A DNA stretch of 64,000 bases from Sporosarcina ureae (GTDB taxonomy: Bacteria; Bacillota; Bacilli; Bacillales_A; Planococcaceae). Below the pieces are notes generated by a model. That model was not told the origin of the DNA and did no database searches. It saw only the letters and a program-made list of their open reading frames with translations. The translations under genes and the position numbers were made by a program. The stretch covers positions 982,001 through 1,046,000 of the forward strand of contig NZ_CP015207.1 in assembly GCF_002101375.1 (NCBI RefSeq), given 5' to 3'. Position 1 is the stretch's first letter. Every line of letters starts with the position of its first letter. Positions 1 to 8,269 of this stretch are shown here, piece by piece.

Positions 1-448
1 CGGGCTGTAGTAACTGAAGTAAGTCTTTATCTCCCGATACCACTGTCAATTTCGCTTCGTCTTTCCACGTTTCAATCAGCGAACCAATCAGATCATCCGC
101 TTCCATATTCTTGATCCCATAACTTTTCCACCCTAGTGTTTCCGATACTTCCCGTGCCATATCAAATTGGGGAATTAATTCCGGCGCTGGTGCAGGACGA
201 TGTGCTTTATAGTCTGCGAATAATTCATTACGGAATGTTTTGGATCCCATATCCCAACACACCGCTAAATGTGTCGGTTGGAAAATTGAGATGGCACTCA
301 TCGTATGCCGCGCGAATCCTTGTACGCCATTCGTTGGTACATCCAATGCATTGCGGAAAAACTGCCCGCTATGTGCCGTCGCAAAAAATGAACGGAATAA
401 CAAAGCCATTCCATCCACTACTAAAATATGCGGTTTATTTTCATTCAT
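1..448 (-). CDS. 5'-3' exonuclease (PolA N-terminal-like), partial
   Basis: The N-terminal 149 residues are visible; the C-terminus lies beyond the left edge. The protein has the FEN/5'-3' exonuclease layout. VVDGMALLFRSFF (residues 10-22) carries the first metal-binding Asp. YKAHR (80-84) is the conserved helical-arch element. EADD (116-119) and SGDKD (138-142) supply the acidic metal ligands. Stand-alone members such as B. subtilis YpcP are about 290 residues and back up PolA in removing RNA primers and flaps. The ATG at 448 is preceded by an AAAGGAAG-type ribosome binding site. Confidence 0.88.
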   Translation of the reverse strand, partial: MNENKPHILVVDGMALLFRSFFATAHSGQFFRNALDVPTNGVQGFARHTMSAISIFQPTHLAVCWDMGSKTFRNELFADYKAHRPAPAPELIPQFDMAREVSETLGWKSYGIKNMEADDLIGSLIETWKDEAKLTVVSGDKDLLQLLQP

Positions 449-562
449 TCTAATCCACTTCCTTTGTTAATAGTTTAGCACAGCTGTCGTACGAAGAGAT
501 AATAAGGTCAAATAACCAACAGACTGCATATGATAAAACGAATAGAAAAGGAGGCGTAATAG

Positions 563-1078
563 TTGAATCCACAAGATGAATTTATGGGGTATCCGCACTT
601 TACAGATTCATGGCAAGGTGCTGACCCGCAAGGCTTCTCCACAGCGCAATCGTTTTCTTCATGGCAACCTTGGTTTCCGGGGATGCAAGGACCTCAAAGT
701 TTCCCAGGTATGCAATGGTTTCCGAGTATGCCCGGCTTCCCTGCATCACCTAGTTTTCCACAGCAACCGAATTTCCCTGGACATCAGCCAAGTCGGCCAG
801 GGAATCCAGCCGGTCAGGCAGCTGCTCCTACTTCCCCGCCACCGAATCAAATCCCGAGCTATCCAGAATTTCAGACGTTTGCGGTTGATCCGGGTGCCAT
901 AGCAGGTTGTTTGTATCGCTTTACGTATGTATGGACTTCACGACGTAATGGATTCTGGTTTTATCCAACATTTGTCGGTCGACAATCCGTCGCAGGGTTT
1001 CAGTGGAATCCACGCAGATTCCGCTGGGAGTATATAGGCATTGATTTGCAACGTATTGATCAGTTTCGTTGTGTGTAA
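563..1078 (+). CDS. Pro/Gly-rich repeat protein with conserved C-terminal domain (copy 1)
   Basis: 171 residues from a TTG start with AAAGGAGG about 9 bases upstream. Residues 1-110 are low complexity, rich in Pro, Gly, Phe, Trp and Gln, with motifs such as FPGMQ and FPGHQP. The last 60 residues form a compact aromatic domain (IAGCLYRFTYVWTS, GFWFYPTFVGR, FRWEYIGIDL) ending in Arg-Cys-Val. The same domain ends the next gene, so the two are tandem paralogues. No signal peptide or membrane segment is seen. The composition and the nearby coat genes suggest a spore-surface or other structural protein, but I do not recognise a named family. Confidence 0.8.
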   Translation: MNPQDEFMGYPHFTDSWQGADPQGFSTAQSFSSWQPWFPGMQGPQSFPGMQWFPSMPGFPASPSFPQQPNFPGHQPSRPGNPAGQAAAPTSPPPNQIPSYPEFQTFAVDPGAIAGCLYRFTYVWTSRRNGFWFYPTFVGRQSVAGFQWNPRRFRWEYIGIDLQRIDQFRCV

Positions 1079-1103
1079 TGAGTCTAAATGAAGGAGTGAT
1101 AGT

Positions 1104-1739
1104 TTGAATCAGCAAGACGAAGGCATGTGGTATCCGAAGCTACCTGACGGATATCCAAGTCAGCAGAATGAAGCACACCATCAACAGTATCGTCCGCCAT
1201 ATGGCCAACAACAGCAGGGGTGGCCAGGTGGGTATCCAGGATATCCACCACCAAATCAACAAAACCCGCAATGGCCTCCTAGTTATCCAGGTCACCAACA
1301 AGGGTATCCACCGCAGCATCAACCGGGTTATCCAAGTTATCCAAGTTCCCCTCATCAACCGGCTTATCCAGGACACCCTGCGTTTCCCGGACATCCAGGT
1401 CAGCAAGGATATCCAGGACATCATCAACAGCATGGGAACCACGGACATCATCAAGGACAGCCAGGAGGTCATCCACAGCAAAGTGCACCGACTTCCGCTC
1501 CTCCCAATCAAATACCGAGCTATCCGGATGCCCAACTACGCGCAGTGGATCCGGGCGGCATAGCAGGTTGCTTGTATCGGTATACGTATGTATGGACTTC
1601 ACGAAACAAAGGGTTCTGGTACTACCCGACATTCGTCGGTAGAACTTCGATCGCAGGATATCGATGGGATCCACGTCAGTACCGCTGGGAGTATTATGGA
1701 TTAGACTTGCAGAAGATCGATTCATTCAGGTGTATGTGA
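1104..1739 (+). CDS. Pro/Gly/His/Gln-rich repeat protein with conserved C-terminal domain (copy 2)
   Basis: 211 residues from a TTG start with AAGGAGTG upstream, 25 bases after copy 1. The N-terminal 145 residues consist of YPGH, GYPG and GHPG repeats rich in His and Gln, longer than in copy 1. The C-terminal 60 residues (IAGCLYRYTYVWTS, FWYYPTFVGRTS, YRWEYYGLDL) closely match copy 1. Copy 2 keeps Cys near the end and in IAGC, so a disulfide or cross-link is possible. An intrinsic terminator follows, consistent with a two-gene transcription unit. The function is unknown; a spore coat or exosporium role is only an inference. Confidence 0.8.
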   Translation: MNQQDEGMWYPKLPDGYPSQQNEAHHQQYRPPYGQQQQGWPGGYPGYPPPNQQNPQWPPSYPGHQQGYPPQHQPGYPSYPSSPHQPAYPGHPAFPGHPGQQGYPGHHQQHGNHGHHQGQPGGHPQQSAPTSAPPNQIPSYPDAQLRAVDPGGIAGCLYRYTYVWTSRNKGFWYYPTFVGRTSIAGYRWDPRQYRWEYYGLDLQKIDSFRCM

Positions 1740-1768
1740 ACTGAAATGTAGTGATTCGAAAGCGTTCT

Positions 1769-1806
1769 AAGAGAAGCCTGACGATTTGTCAGGTTTCTCT
1801 TATTTT
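1769..1806 (+). terminator. Intrinsic terminator after tandem repeat-protein genes
   Basis: GAGAAGCCTGAC pairs with GTCAGGTTTCTC across a 5-base loop and is followed by TTATTTTT. Confidence 0.8.
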
Positions 1807-1880
1807 TCATCCATCTCCAAATACCTTCTTTATACTTTACGACCGGAACAAAGGCTCTTTAAACATGCAGTTTACATAGC

Positions 1881-1909
1881 TAAAAACCTAGTCACAAGAC
1901 TAGGCTTTT
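1881..1909 (-). terminator. Intrinsic terminator of the AlkD-like gene
   Basis: Read on the minus strand, GCCTAGTC / GACTAGG encloses a 4-base loop and is followed by TTTTTAG, directly after the stop codon of the gene at 1911. Confidence 0.75.
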
Positions 1910-1910
1910 G

Positions 1911-2597
1911 TTAGCGCCTTTTCATACTGCGGATCACTTTCTTCATTTCTTGGTCCACGCGCGTCGATTCCGTGATTTTCTGTAATGCTTTATTATACGT
2001 AAACAAATCCAATGAATTTCTCCCAGCTAAATAACTCATTGTGGGGTCAGGCAACTTCACAAAACAACTAGACAATGCCCAAGCCACTGCCATTTTGACG
2101 TAATAGCCTTCATGTTGCACGCGATCTAGCAAACCGAGTACTCTGTCGATATAGTCGGGTTCACTATAATAAATGAGCAGCATCACAATACCGAAGCGAA
2201 GTTCATATTCTTTCTCAGAATGTACATACGGTTGAAGAAATGACCAAACACGTTCCTTATTTTGCTTAGTGAATTTCAACCCCGAACAAAAACTGTCGCA
2301 TACGGACCAATTATCTATTTTCGGAACAAATTTCGCTACATATAGTAAGAGCTCTTCCACGTCCGCTGTAACGTAACCAATTACTAAGCCTTGTAACATC
2401 ACTTCTTCAAAATACTCATCATTCGCTGTCTGTAAATACGCTCGCCAATCATCTTTTGCAATCCTTTTTGCAAGTTTACGAAGTTCCGGCATTCGCACTC
2501 CAAGAATAGTATCGTTTGTCGGTATGAGTGCAGAGGAAAACTTCTGATAGTCTGTATCTATTTGATCAAAGATTTGTTTCCTGATGATATCGTGCAT
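1911..2597 (-). CDS. DNA alkylation repair protein, AlkD-like
   Basis: 228 residues of all-helical, HEAT-like repeats. The N-terminus (LGVRMPELRKLAKRIAKDDW) and the central YVKMAVAWALSSCFVK segment are characteristic of the AlkD/DUF1810-type DNA alkylation repair family. Family members bind 3-methyladenine or 7-methylguanine lesions and remove them without base flipping. The length fits the family's usual 220-240. The gene stands alone with its own terminator; the next gene upstream on the same strand (2622) encodes an unrelated coat protein, 24 bases away. Many AlkD homologues are non-catalytic, so the activity is inferred. Confidence 0.87.
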   Translation of the reverse strand: MHDIIRKQIFDQIDTDYQKFSSALIPTNDTILGVRMPELRKLAKRIAKDDWRAYLQTANDEYFEEVMLQGLVIGYVTADVEELLLYVAKFVPKIDNWSVCDSFCSGLKFTKQNKERVWSFLQPYVHSEKEYELRFGIVMLLIYYSEPDYIDRVLGLLDRVQHEGYYVKMAVAWALSSCFVKLPDPTMSYLAGRNSLDLFTYNKALQKITESTRVDQEMKKVIRSMKRR

Positions 2598-2621
2598 ATA
2601 AAATCTCCTAGTAGTTTGTAT

Positions 2622-3035
2622 TTATTTTTTCGGTTCAATAGTGGGTAATTTTTTATCAACTAGCTTAGGGGGAAGTGCTGTGATGGTGCAAAAACAATTG
2701 ATATTGACTATAATACAGCTTTTCGTCTTCTTGAGGGAGTAAAGTTCTTCGCAAGTGTCTACTGGATTGCCTTCCATATCGACTGGTTCCAATAAAGTTA
2801 AGGTTGCACAGCATGTATCCATATCGAATTTTTCCAATCTGAAATAAGGGGTCTTCATGCATTTATAATGGGCACTGAATGGTGTTTGTAATTCGCAATC
2901 ATGAAGTGTAAAGGGTATCGTATCGTAGACAGGAAACGAACAGACATATTGAAATCCTTGACTGAATGTAGCCATCAATTCTTGTTCTTCCAGTAATCTC
3001 TTCATCGCAACACAAATTACACTAGGAGTCGTCAT
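2622..3035 (-). CDS. Spore coat / exosporium protein, CotY/CotZ family
   Basis: 137 residues with ten cysteines, including Cys75-Cys76 in the diagnostic stretch YFRLEKFDMDTCCATLTLL. The segment CIIVNINCFCTITALPPKLVD matches the C-terminal half of B. subtilis CotY/CotZ and B. cereus ExsY. Those proteins self-assemble into disulfide-linked crusts or exosporium sheets. The N-terminus is shorter and less Cys-rich than in CotZ (148 aa), with no His-rich tail. It is made in the mother cell if it behaves like its relatives. Adjacent ATP-grasp coat-associated genes support a spore-surface role. Confidence 0.82.
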   Translation of the reverse strand: MTTPSVICVAMKRLLEEQELMATFSQGFQYVCSFPVYDTIPFTLHDCELQTPFSAHYKCMKTPYFRLEKFDMDTCCATLTLLEPVDMEGNPVDTCEELYSLKKTKSCIIVNINCFCTITALPPKLVDKKLPTIEPKK

Positions 3036-3142
3036 CGTTTTTCTTCCTTCCCTTCATATATACGTATCTACTATATATATGACAAGGCCGATAGAATGGT
3101 TGGGTGCGGTCATGCGTTCATTGATCATGTTTGGAATATACA

Positions 3143-4162
3143 TTAGGTCGGTTTATTTTGCTTGGCAACATATACAGCATAGGGAACTAAGTTCTTTGCT
3201 ATAGTAAATGCAAGTTCCTCATTTCCTGGTCTCCAATTCACTTCGAATATCCAAAGCTTATTATTTTCGTCGACACCTATATCAATGCCAAGCTCATCAA
3301 ATTCTATGTCAAAAGTACTTTCGAATTCATTGGTAAAACGTTCAGCAAACTTCTCTAAAGTCTGTCTCATATTCCTTCGTTCATCGCCAAATTCTCTTTC
3401 TAAAAACGATCTAAGCGTCCCCATACTGCCGCCACGTGAAAGATTACTAGTCACTCTGTCCATTGTACCGATCCGCGGATAAATAATCGAAATCATCCAT
3501 TTTCCTTCTCCGTTTTTCTGCACATGTAGTCTGAAATCATATGGATTGCCATCTTTAGTACGGCAGGATATATACGGCTGGACCAAATAGTCTTGCCCAC
3601 TGATTAAATCTTGAAGATCGGAAATAAGTTGTTTTCGATTTGTGGTTGTCTTCTCTGTATCGACGATCTTATGGAAATGCTCTCCATCTTGCTCGACGAA
3701 CCAAATCCCCCTTCCTTGACTGCCGGATACTGGTTTGATAATCACTTTTTTATATTTTTTCATAGCCTCCAACACGTCTTTAGGTTGCTCGATCCGGATC
3801 GATGGAATTAGATAGTCCACAAATTCTGGCATTTTACTAATCCTTCTATAGACACTCATTTTATTGCCGACTGAGTGTGAAGTGAAAGGAACGATCTTAC
3901 TTAATTTAATATAGACGTCCATTTCCTCATCGGTCTTCATCCCGCATGCATTGTATATGACATCCGGAAACTTCATTTCTTTTTCAACCCACTCGCCTTG
4001 TTCATATACATAACCTGAAATGACTTTCTTCTCAAAATTCACGCCTTGTGGTGAAAAGTAGTAAAAATTCACGCCTTCCATTTTAGCGACAGCTGCCCAG
4101 GCAAAAGCTTTATCTACTCTGCTCGGGTGTTTCCTTGAATGCAACATCGCCACTGTAATCAT
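3143..4162 (-). CDS. YheC/YheD-family endospore coat-associated ATP-grasp protein
   Basis: 339 residues. The N-terminal domain (TVAMLHSRKHPSRVDKAFAWA) and the ATP-grasp domain (KKVIIKPVSGSQGRGIWFVEQ, about residue 135; IDIGVDENNKLWIFEVNWRPG near the C-terminus) match the ATP-grasp YheC/D family. The acidic and Asn residues of the metal-ATP site (E-V-N) are present. Relatives are associated with the spore coat; the substrate is unknown, but ATP-grasp enzymes usually ligate a carboxylate to an amine. The gene lies 6 bases downstream of another ATP-grasp gene, so the two are probably co-transcribed. Confidence 0.85.
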   Translation of the reverse strand: MITVAMLHSRKHPSRVDKAFAWAAVAKMEGVNFYYFSPQGVNFEKKVISGYVYEQGEWVEKEMKFPDVIYNACGMKTDEEMDVYIKLSKIVPFTSHSVGNKMSVYRRISKMPEFVDYLIPSIRIEQPKDVLEAMKKYKKVIIKPVSGSQGRGIWFVEQDGEHFHKIVDTEKTTTNRKQLISDLQDLISGQDYLVQPYISCRTKDGNPYDFRLHVQKNGEGKWMISIIYPRIGTMDRVTSNLSRGGSMGTLRSFLEREFGDERRNMRQTLEKFAERFTNEFESTFDIEFDELGIDIGVDENNKLWIFEVNWRPGNEELAFTIAKNLVPYAVYVAKQNKPT

Positions 4163-4168
4163 CTGTTC

Positions 4169-5392
4169 TCACTCCTCATTAGATTCTATATAAAACTTAA
4201 TATTCTTCGCAGCATGCAAAGCGTTTCGTTTCGCTTTTGATGCTGTTTCGCCAGAAGCGATAACATAGCCATACCGACTTCCCATCGAAATAGGTGGTGT
4301 CATGAATGTCCCTTTACGTGGTTTCACGTAGACTTCGCGCACACCTTCATGCTTCTTTGCATAATTCTTCCCTGTCACTTTCAACAGCGTGCCATACGCG
4401 TTGACGGTAATATAATGCGTATAAATATGGTTTTCGTGCTTTCTTTTCAAATTTATTTCTTCACCCATACATAGTTTCAATGTCTCTTCCATTAAATTAA
4501 TACCATATGCCTCTTCTATCATGCGATTCATGGCGCCACCCGATATTCGTGGATTCAACTCAATCAACTTCCAGGTATCCCTGACATATCGTAACTCAAG
4601 GTGACAGGCTACATTTTTTGCTCCAAGGTCGTTGCAGATAGATTCCACTGCCTTAATAAGCTTGGCGTATAGGTTTCTCTCTAGTGATAGCTGAATTTCA
4701 TAACCAGTAATGATAAACTTCAAATCTTTTTGGATATCCTGTTTAATTACCGCAACTGGATGGAGTTCCCCCTCAACTACCACTAGTTCAACCAAATACT
4801 GTGGGCCATCCAAATACTCTTCAATGACAATTTGCTGGTTAGGATTTGCTTTCAACATACTCTTCATGACACGAGTCATTTCCTTTCGATCTTCAACGAG
4901 ATACACATCTCTAGATGCTTTTGAAAATGGCGATTTGACGATCAGAGGAAATGTCTCTTGCTCACTGATGAACTGCTTCAAATCCGTCGATGGTTCAAAA
5001 ATCATAAAATTGGGTGTCGCTTCGTTTGTAGCCAATGCGGTCCTAGTTAATGCTTTGTCCTCCATTTTCAGATAGGCATCAGCAGAAATTTTCGAATGAC
5101 AAAATTCATTTGCTAGATGAGCGGTCATCGATACAAACGGATCCACGAAACTGAAAATCCCCTTCAGTTTGAATCCCAACTTCTGTATTGCGTGAATATG
5201 TTCCCGGATCGTTTCTTCCGTTATGCTGTCCATGTGAATCATTTGCGTAACTTCCGGAAACTCTTCTCTTTGATCGATAAATCTCGCATTTTCGGTTAAC
5301 AACACGGTGGCATAGCCTAACCTTTCTGCAGCTTTTATCGCCTCCCTGCTCGAACCACTTTTCGTAGTTTCCACAAACAAAATAGTATTCAT
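4169..5392 (-). CDS. ATP-grasp domain carboxylate-amine ligase-like protein
   Basis: 407 residues from the ATG at 5392, preferred over an in-frame GTG at 5401 because the AAGGAG site abuts that GTG. The N-terminus (MNTILFVETTKSGSSREAIKAAERLGY) is a pre-ATP-grasp Rossmann-like fold. The ATP-grasp core includes PLIVKSPFSKASRDVYLVE and WKLIELNPRISGG (acidic metal ligands and Asn). The C-terminal region resembles the biotin-carboxylase/PurK-type C domain. It probably joins an amino or hydroxy acid to another group using ATP. It sits immediately upstream of the YheC/D-like gene, so the pair may build one spore-associated product. The substrate is unknown. Confidence 0.8.
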   Translation of the reverse strand: MNTILFVETTKSGSSREAIKAAERLGYATVLLTENARFIDQREEFPEVTQMIHMDSITEETIREHIHAIQKLGFKLKGIFSFVDPFVSMTAHLANEFCHSKISADAYLKMEDKALTRTALATNEATPNFMIFEPSTDLKQFISEQETFPLIVKSPFSKASRDVYLVEDRKEMTRVMKSMLKANPNQQIVIEEYLDGPQYLVELVVVEGELHPVAVIKQDIQKDLKFIITGYEIQLSLERNLYAKLIKAVESICNDLGAKNVACHLELRYVRDTWKLIELNPRISGGAMNRMIEEAYGINLMEETLKLCMGEEINLKRKHENHIYTHYITVNAYGTLLKVTGKNYAKKHEGVREVYVKPRKGTFMTPPISMGSRYGYVIASGETASKAKRNALHAAKNIKFYIESNEE

Positions 5393-5401
5393 TTCACACA
5401 C

Positions 5402-5705
5402 TCCTTAGCCAAAGCCTGTTAATCATTTGTATGTGTTAATAAAAATACAAACAAAACAGTCAGTTATTTTTGCGTTCTTTTATTCATATGATTGGTTACT
5501 GCTAGTCAGATAGGCCTTCGAACATGCGTGAATATAGTTTTTATGCTCGTGAAACATTGAATAAAAAGAGCAAGATAAGTAAAATACCATTGAATAATTC
5601 AGATTAGTAAGTATAATAGTATAATGTCAGTTAAAATAGTTTAAAAATTCTAATCAGTGGAACTACTTTCAACATAATTCATTGATCAGTAAGGAGAGAA
5701 CACCT
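5402..5705. other. Divergent AT-rich intergenic region
   Basis: About 300 bases between divergent genes. A TATAATAGTATAAT-like stretch near 5610-5625 could serve a rightward promoter for the FAD oxidase. No clear operator, riboswitch or small gene was found. Confidence 0.4.
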
Positions 5706-7106
5706 ATGACAGCGACTACTGAAAATATCGTCCAGTCTTTGCAAGAAGTATTAACCGAAGAACAAGTGACCATTAATGACACCGTGCGTGAACTTCACGG
5801 AAAAGATGAGTCTTACCATACAATGAAATTACCAGATATTGTCGTGTTCCCTTCTTGTACGGAAGATGTCAGCAAGATTATGCGCCTATCGAAAGAACTA
5901 AACGTAGCCGTCATACCGTTCGGACTCGGCTCAAGCCTAGAAGGTAGTGTCATTCCGGATAGTGGTGGAATCACGATCGACTTTTCAAACATGAACGCGA
6001 TTCTAGACGTACGGGCAGAAGATTTTCTCGTTACGGTACAACCAGGCGTCACGCGTACTCAATTAAATAAAGAACTGAAGAAACATGGATTGTTTTTCTC
6101 TGTCGATCCAGGGGCAGATGCGACACTTGGCGGTATGGCGGCAACGAATGCTAGCGGCACGACTTCCGTCAAGTACGGTGTCATGCGCGATCAAGTTCGC
6201 GATCTCGAAGTGGTCTTGGCAGATGGTACGGTCATCCATACCGGCAACAAAGCGGCTAAATCTGCATCTGGACTTCATTTAAATGGATTATTTGTTGGCT
6301 CAGAAGGAACACTAGGTTGCTTCACGGAGCTGACATTACGCGTCTATGGTATTCCTGAATTCACAACAGCCGCTCGTGCATCGTTCCCTACCGTTCATGA
6401 TGCAGTGGAAGCAGTCGTTTCTATCTTGCAAGCAGGCATTCCGATTGCGCGGGTAGAATTGGTGGATGAGCCATCTATTAAACAAGCGAATATCTTCAGT
6501 GAAACGAATTATCAAGAAAAACCCACATTATTCTTGGAATTCCATGGCAATGAAGCAGGGTTACAGCAAGATGTCGAATTCACGAAAGAAATCGTTGCAG
6601 ATCATCAGTGCACGGATATCGAATTTGAAACAGACAACGCCGAACGCAATCGACTATGGGAAGCCCGTCACAATCTGGCCTATGCCTATATTCATGGAAA
6701 TCCCGGCAAAAAACTAATGGTCACTGACGTCTGTCTACCGATTTCAGAACTGGCTGACGCGGTCAATCATGCACGTGAAGTAGTCGAGTCACTTGAAATG
6801 CCGGGTGGAATTGTCGGCCATGTAGGCGATGGCAACTTCCACGTCTTGCTGATGATGAATATGAATGATCCAGCAGAACTGGCGAAAGCCGATGAACTAA
6901 ACGAAAAAATCGTTCGCTATGCACTGGAGCGTGGCGGTACTTGTACCGGAGAGCACGGCGTCGGAATCGGCAAACAGAAATACCAGCAAGAAGAACATGG
7001 CGCTGCACTTCTGGTCATGCAGAAAATCAAGCGAGCACTCGATCCGGATAACTTACTCAATCCAAACAAGATTTTCCATTTAGATTCTGAGGTGATGAAA
7101 CCATGA
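5706..7106 (+). CDS. FAD-linked oxidase, GlcD / D-lactate dehydrogenase type
   Basis: 466 residues from the ATG at 5706, which has AAGGAGAG 10 bases upstream; an in-frame TTG at 5682 lies before that site and is not favoured. The FAD-binding PCMH domain shows PFGLGSSLEGSVIP and GGMAATNASGTTSVKYG. The C-terminal FAD-oxidase domain shows GHVGDGNFH and GEHGVGIGKQKY, typical of glycolate oxidase subunit GlcD and D-lactate dehydrogenase (cytochrome). It should oxidise a 2-hydroxyacid to a 2-oxoacid and pass electrons to the respiratory chain. The stop overlaps the start of a transporter gene (ATGA), so the two are translationally coupled. No GlcE or GlcF partner is present. Confidence 0.88.
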   Translation: MTATTENIVQSLQEVLTEEQVTINDTVRELHGKDESYHTMKLPDIVVFPSCTEDVSKIMRLSKELNVAVIPFGLGSSLEGSVIPDSGGITIDFSNMNAILDVRAEDFLVTVQPGVTRTQLNKELKKHGLFFSVDPGADATLGGMAATNASGTTSVKYGVMRDQVRDLEVVLADGTVIHTGNKAAKSASGLHLNGLFVGSEGTLGCFTELTLRVYGIPEFTTAARASFPTVHDAVEAVVSILQAGIPIARVELVDEPSIKQANIFSETNYQEKPTLFLEFHGNEAGLQQDVEFTKEIVADHQCTDIEFETDNAERNRLWEARHNLAYAYIHGNPGKKLMVTDVCLPISELADAVNHAREVVESLEMPGGIVGHVGDGNFHVLLMMNMNDPAELAKADELNEKIVRYALERGGTCTGEHGVGIGKQKYQQEEHGAALLVMQKIKRALDPDNLLNPNKIFHLDSEVMKP

Positions 7107-8083
7107 AGACACTTGAAGCAATCGGCTCAATCGCTGGAAAGTACTTTGCATTTTGGGTCATTCTAGTCGCTGTGATTGCGTTCATGTTCCCGACTCCTTT
7201 TCTCGGACTAGGTGCATACATCACGATTTTACTCGGCGTTGTCATGTTCGGCATGGGACTGACGTTACGTGCGGTGGACTTCAAAATCATTTTGACCAAT
7301 CCGTTACCCGTGATCATTGGTGTAGCCGCTCAATTTATTGTCATGCCATTGGCTGCATTCGGACTTGCCTATTTATTGAAACTACCACCTGAACTAGCAG
7401 CCGGTCTTGTATTGCTTGGATCTGTTCCAGGAGGTACCGCTTCAAATGTCATGGTCTATTTAGCAAAAGGAAATCTCGCATTATCTGTTGCGATGACATC
7501 CCTCTCTACTCTATTAGCACCACTTATCACGCCGCTATTATTACTATTGTTAGCTGGACAGTGGCTACCGGTGGATGCGTTGTCGATGTTCAAGTCAATC
7601 GTACAAGTCATCATCATTCCCATTGCGTTAGGACTACTCATCCAACGATTCTTCCCAAGAGGAGTTGCGAAAAGTGTAACCGTCGTACCGATTATTTCAG
7701 TTGTTGCGATTCTCATCATTGTCGCTGCGGTTACTTCCGCAAACGCAGGCAACGTCGCAAGCTCAGGTCTAATCGTATTTATCGCCGTGTTCTTGCATAA
7801 CGGGATCGGATTACTTCTTGGGTATTTGATTGCACTGGGGCTTGGATTGAACGAAAACGACAGACGAGCCATTTCACTTGAAGTGGGCATGCAAAACTCC
7901 GGACTGGGCGTAGCGCTTGCGACTGCGCACTTCGGACCCCTTGCTGCACTTCCAAGTGTATGGGGTGCGATCTGGCATAATATCTCGGGTCCAATTCTTG
8001 CGACAATCTGGTCGAAGAAGCCAACGAAGGATATCGAGGAACCGGAAGTTTTGATTCAAGCAAAAGCAAAAGTCAATGTATAG
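7103..8083 (+). CDS. Bile acid:sodium symporter (BASS) family transporter
   Basis: 326 residues with about nine to ten hydrophobic helices. The segments GLVLLGSVPGGTASNVMVYLAKGN and ISLEVGMQNSGLGVALA match the crossover motifs of the BASS family (ASBT/YocS-like), which use Na+ to import organic acids. The start overlaps the stop of the GlcD-like gene by 4 bases. I infer that it imports the hydroxyacid oxidised by that enzyme, such as lactate, glycolate or another 2-hydroxyacid. The substrate cannot be read from the sequence. Confidence 0.87.
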   Translation: MKTLEAIGSIAGKYFAFWVILVAVIAFMFPTPFLGLGAYITILLGVVMFGMGLTLRAVDFKIILTNPLPVIIGVAAQFIVMPLAAFGLAYLLKLPPELAAGLVLLGSVPGGTASNVMVYLAKGNLALSVAMTSLSTLLAPLITPLLLLLLAGQWLPVDALSMFKSIVQVIIIPIALGLLIQRFFPRGVAKSVTVVPIISVVAILIIVAAVTSANAGNVASSGLIVFIAVFLHNGIGLLLGYLIALGLGLNENDRRAISLEVGMQNSGLGVALATAHFGPLAALPSVWGAIWHNISGPILATIWSKKPTKDIEEPEVLIQAKAKVNV

Positions 8084-8090
8084 TAAACTG

Positions 8091-8132
8091 AAAATGCCAG
8101 ACTTCGATGTCTTTGTCGAAGTCTGGCATTTT
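8091..8132 (+). terminator. Intrinsic terminator after FAD oxidase-transporter operon
   Basis: A 16-bp perfect stem (AAAATGCCAGACTTCG / CGAAGTCTGGCATTTT) with a 10-base loop and T-rich 3' arm. Confidence 0.88.
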
Positions 8133-8269
8133 CTATCTATAAATAAAGAAAAAATTATTTTGTTGTTTTATTTGTAAAAATTAATTGTTTACTATTCTAC
8201 TAGTATGCTATCGTTAGTTTTTGGAGACGTACTAGGAAAAGCAATTATAGATTTGGAGAGATTATTGTA

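Noticed and set aside
1140-1563. Long alternate-frame ORFs over the second repeat-protein gene
   Set aside because: They are shadows caused by the repetitive, stop-poor sequence and have no ribosome binding sites.
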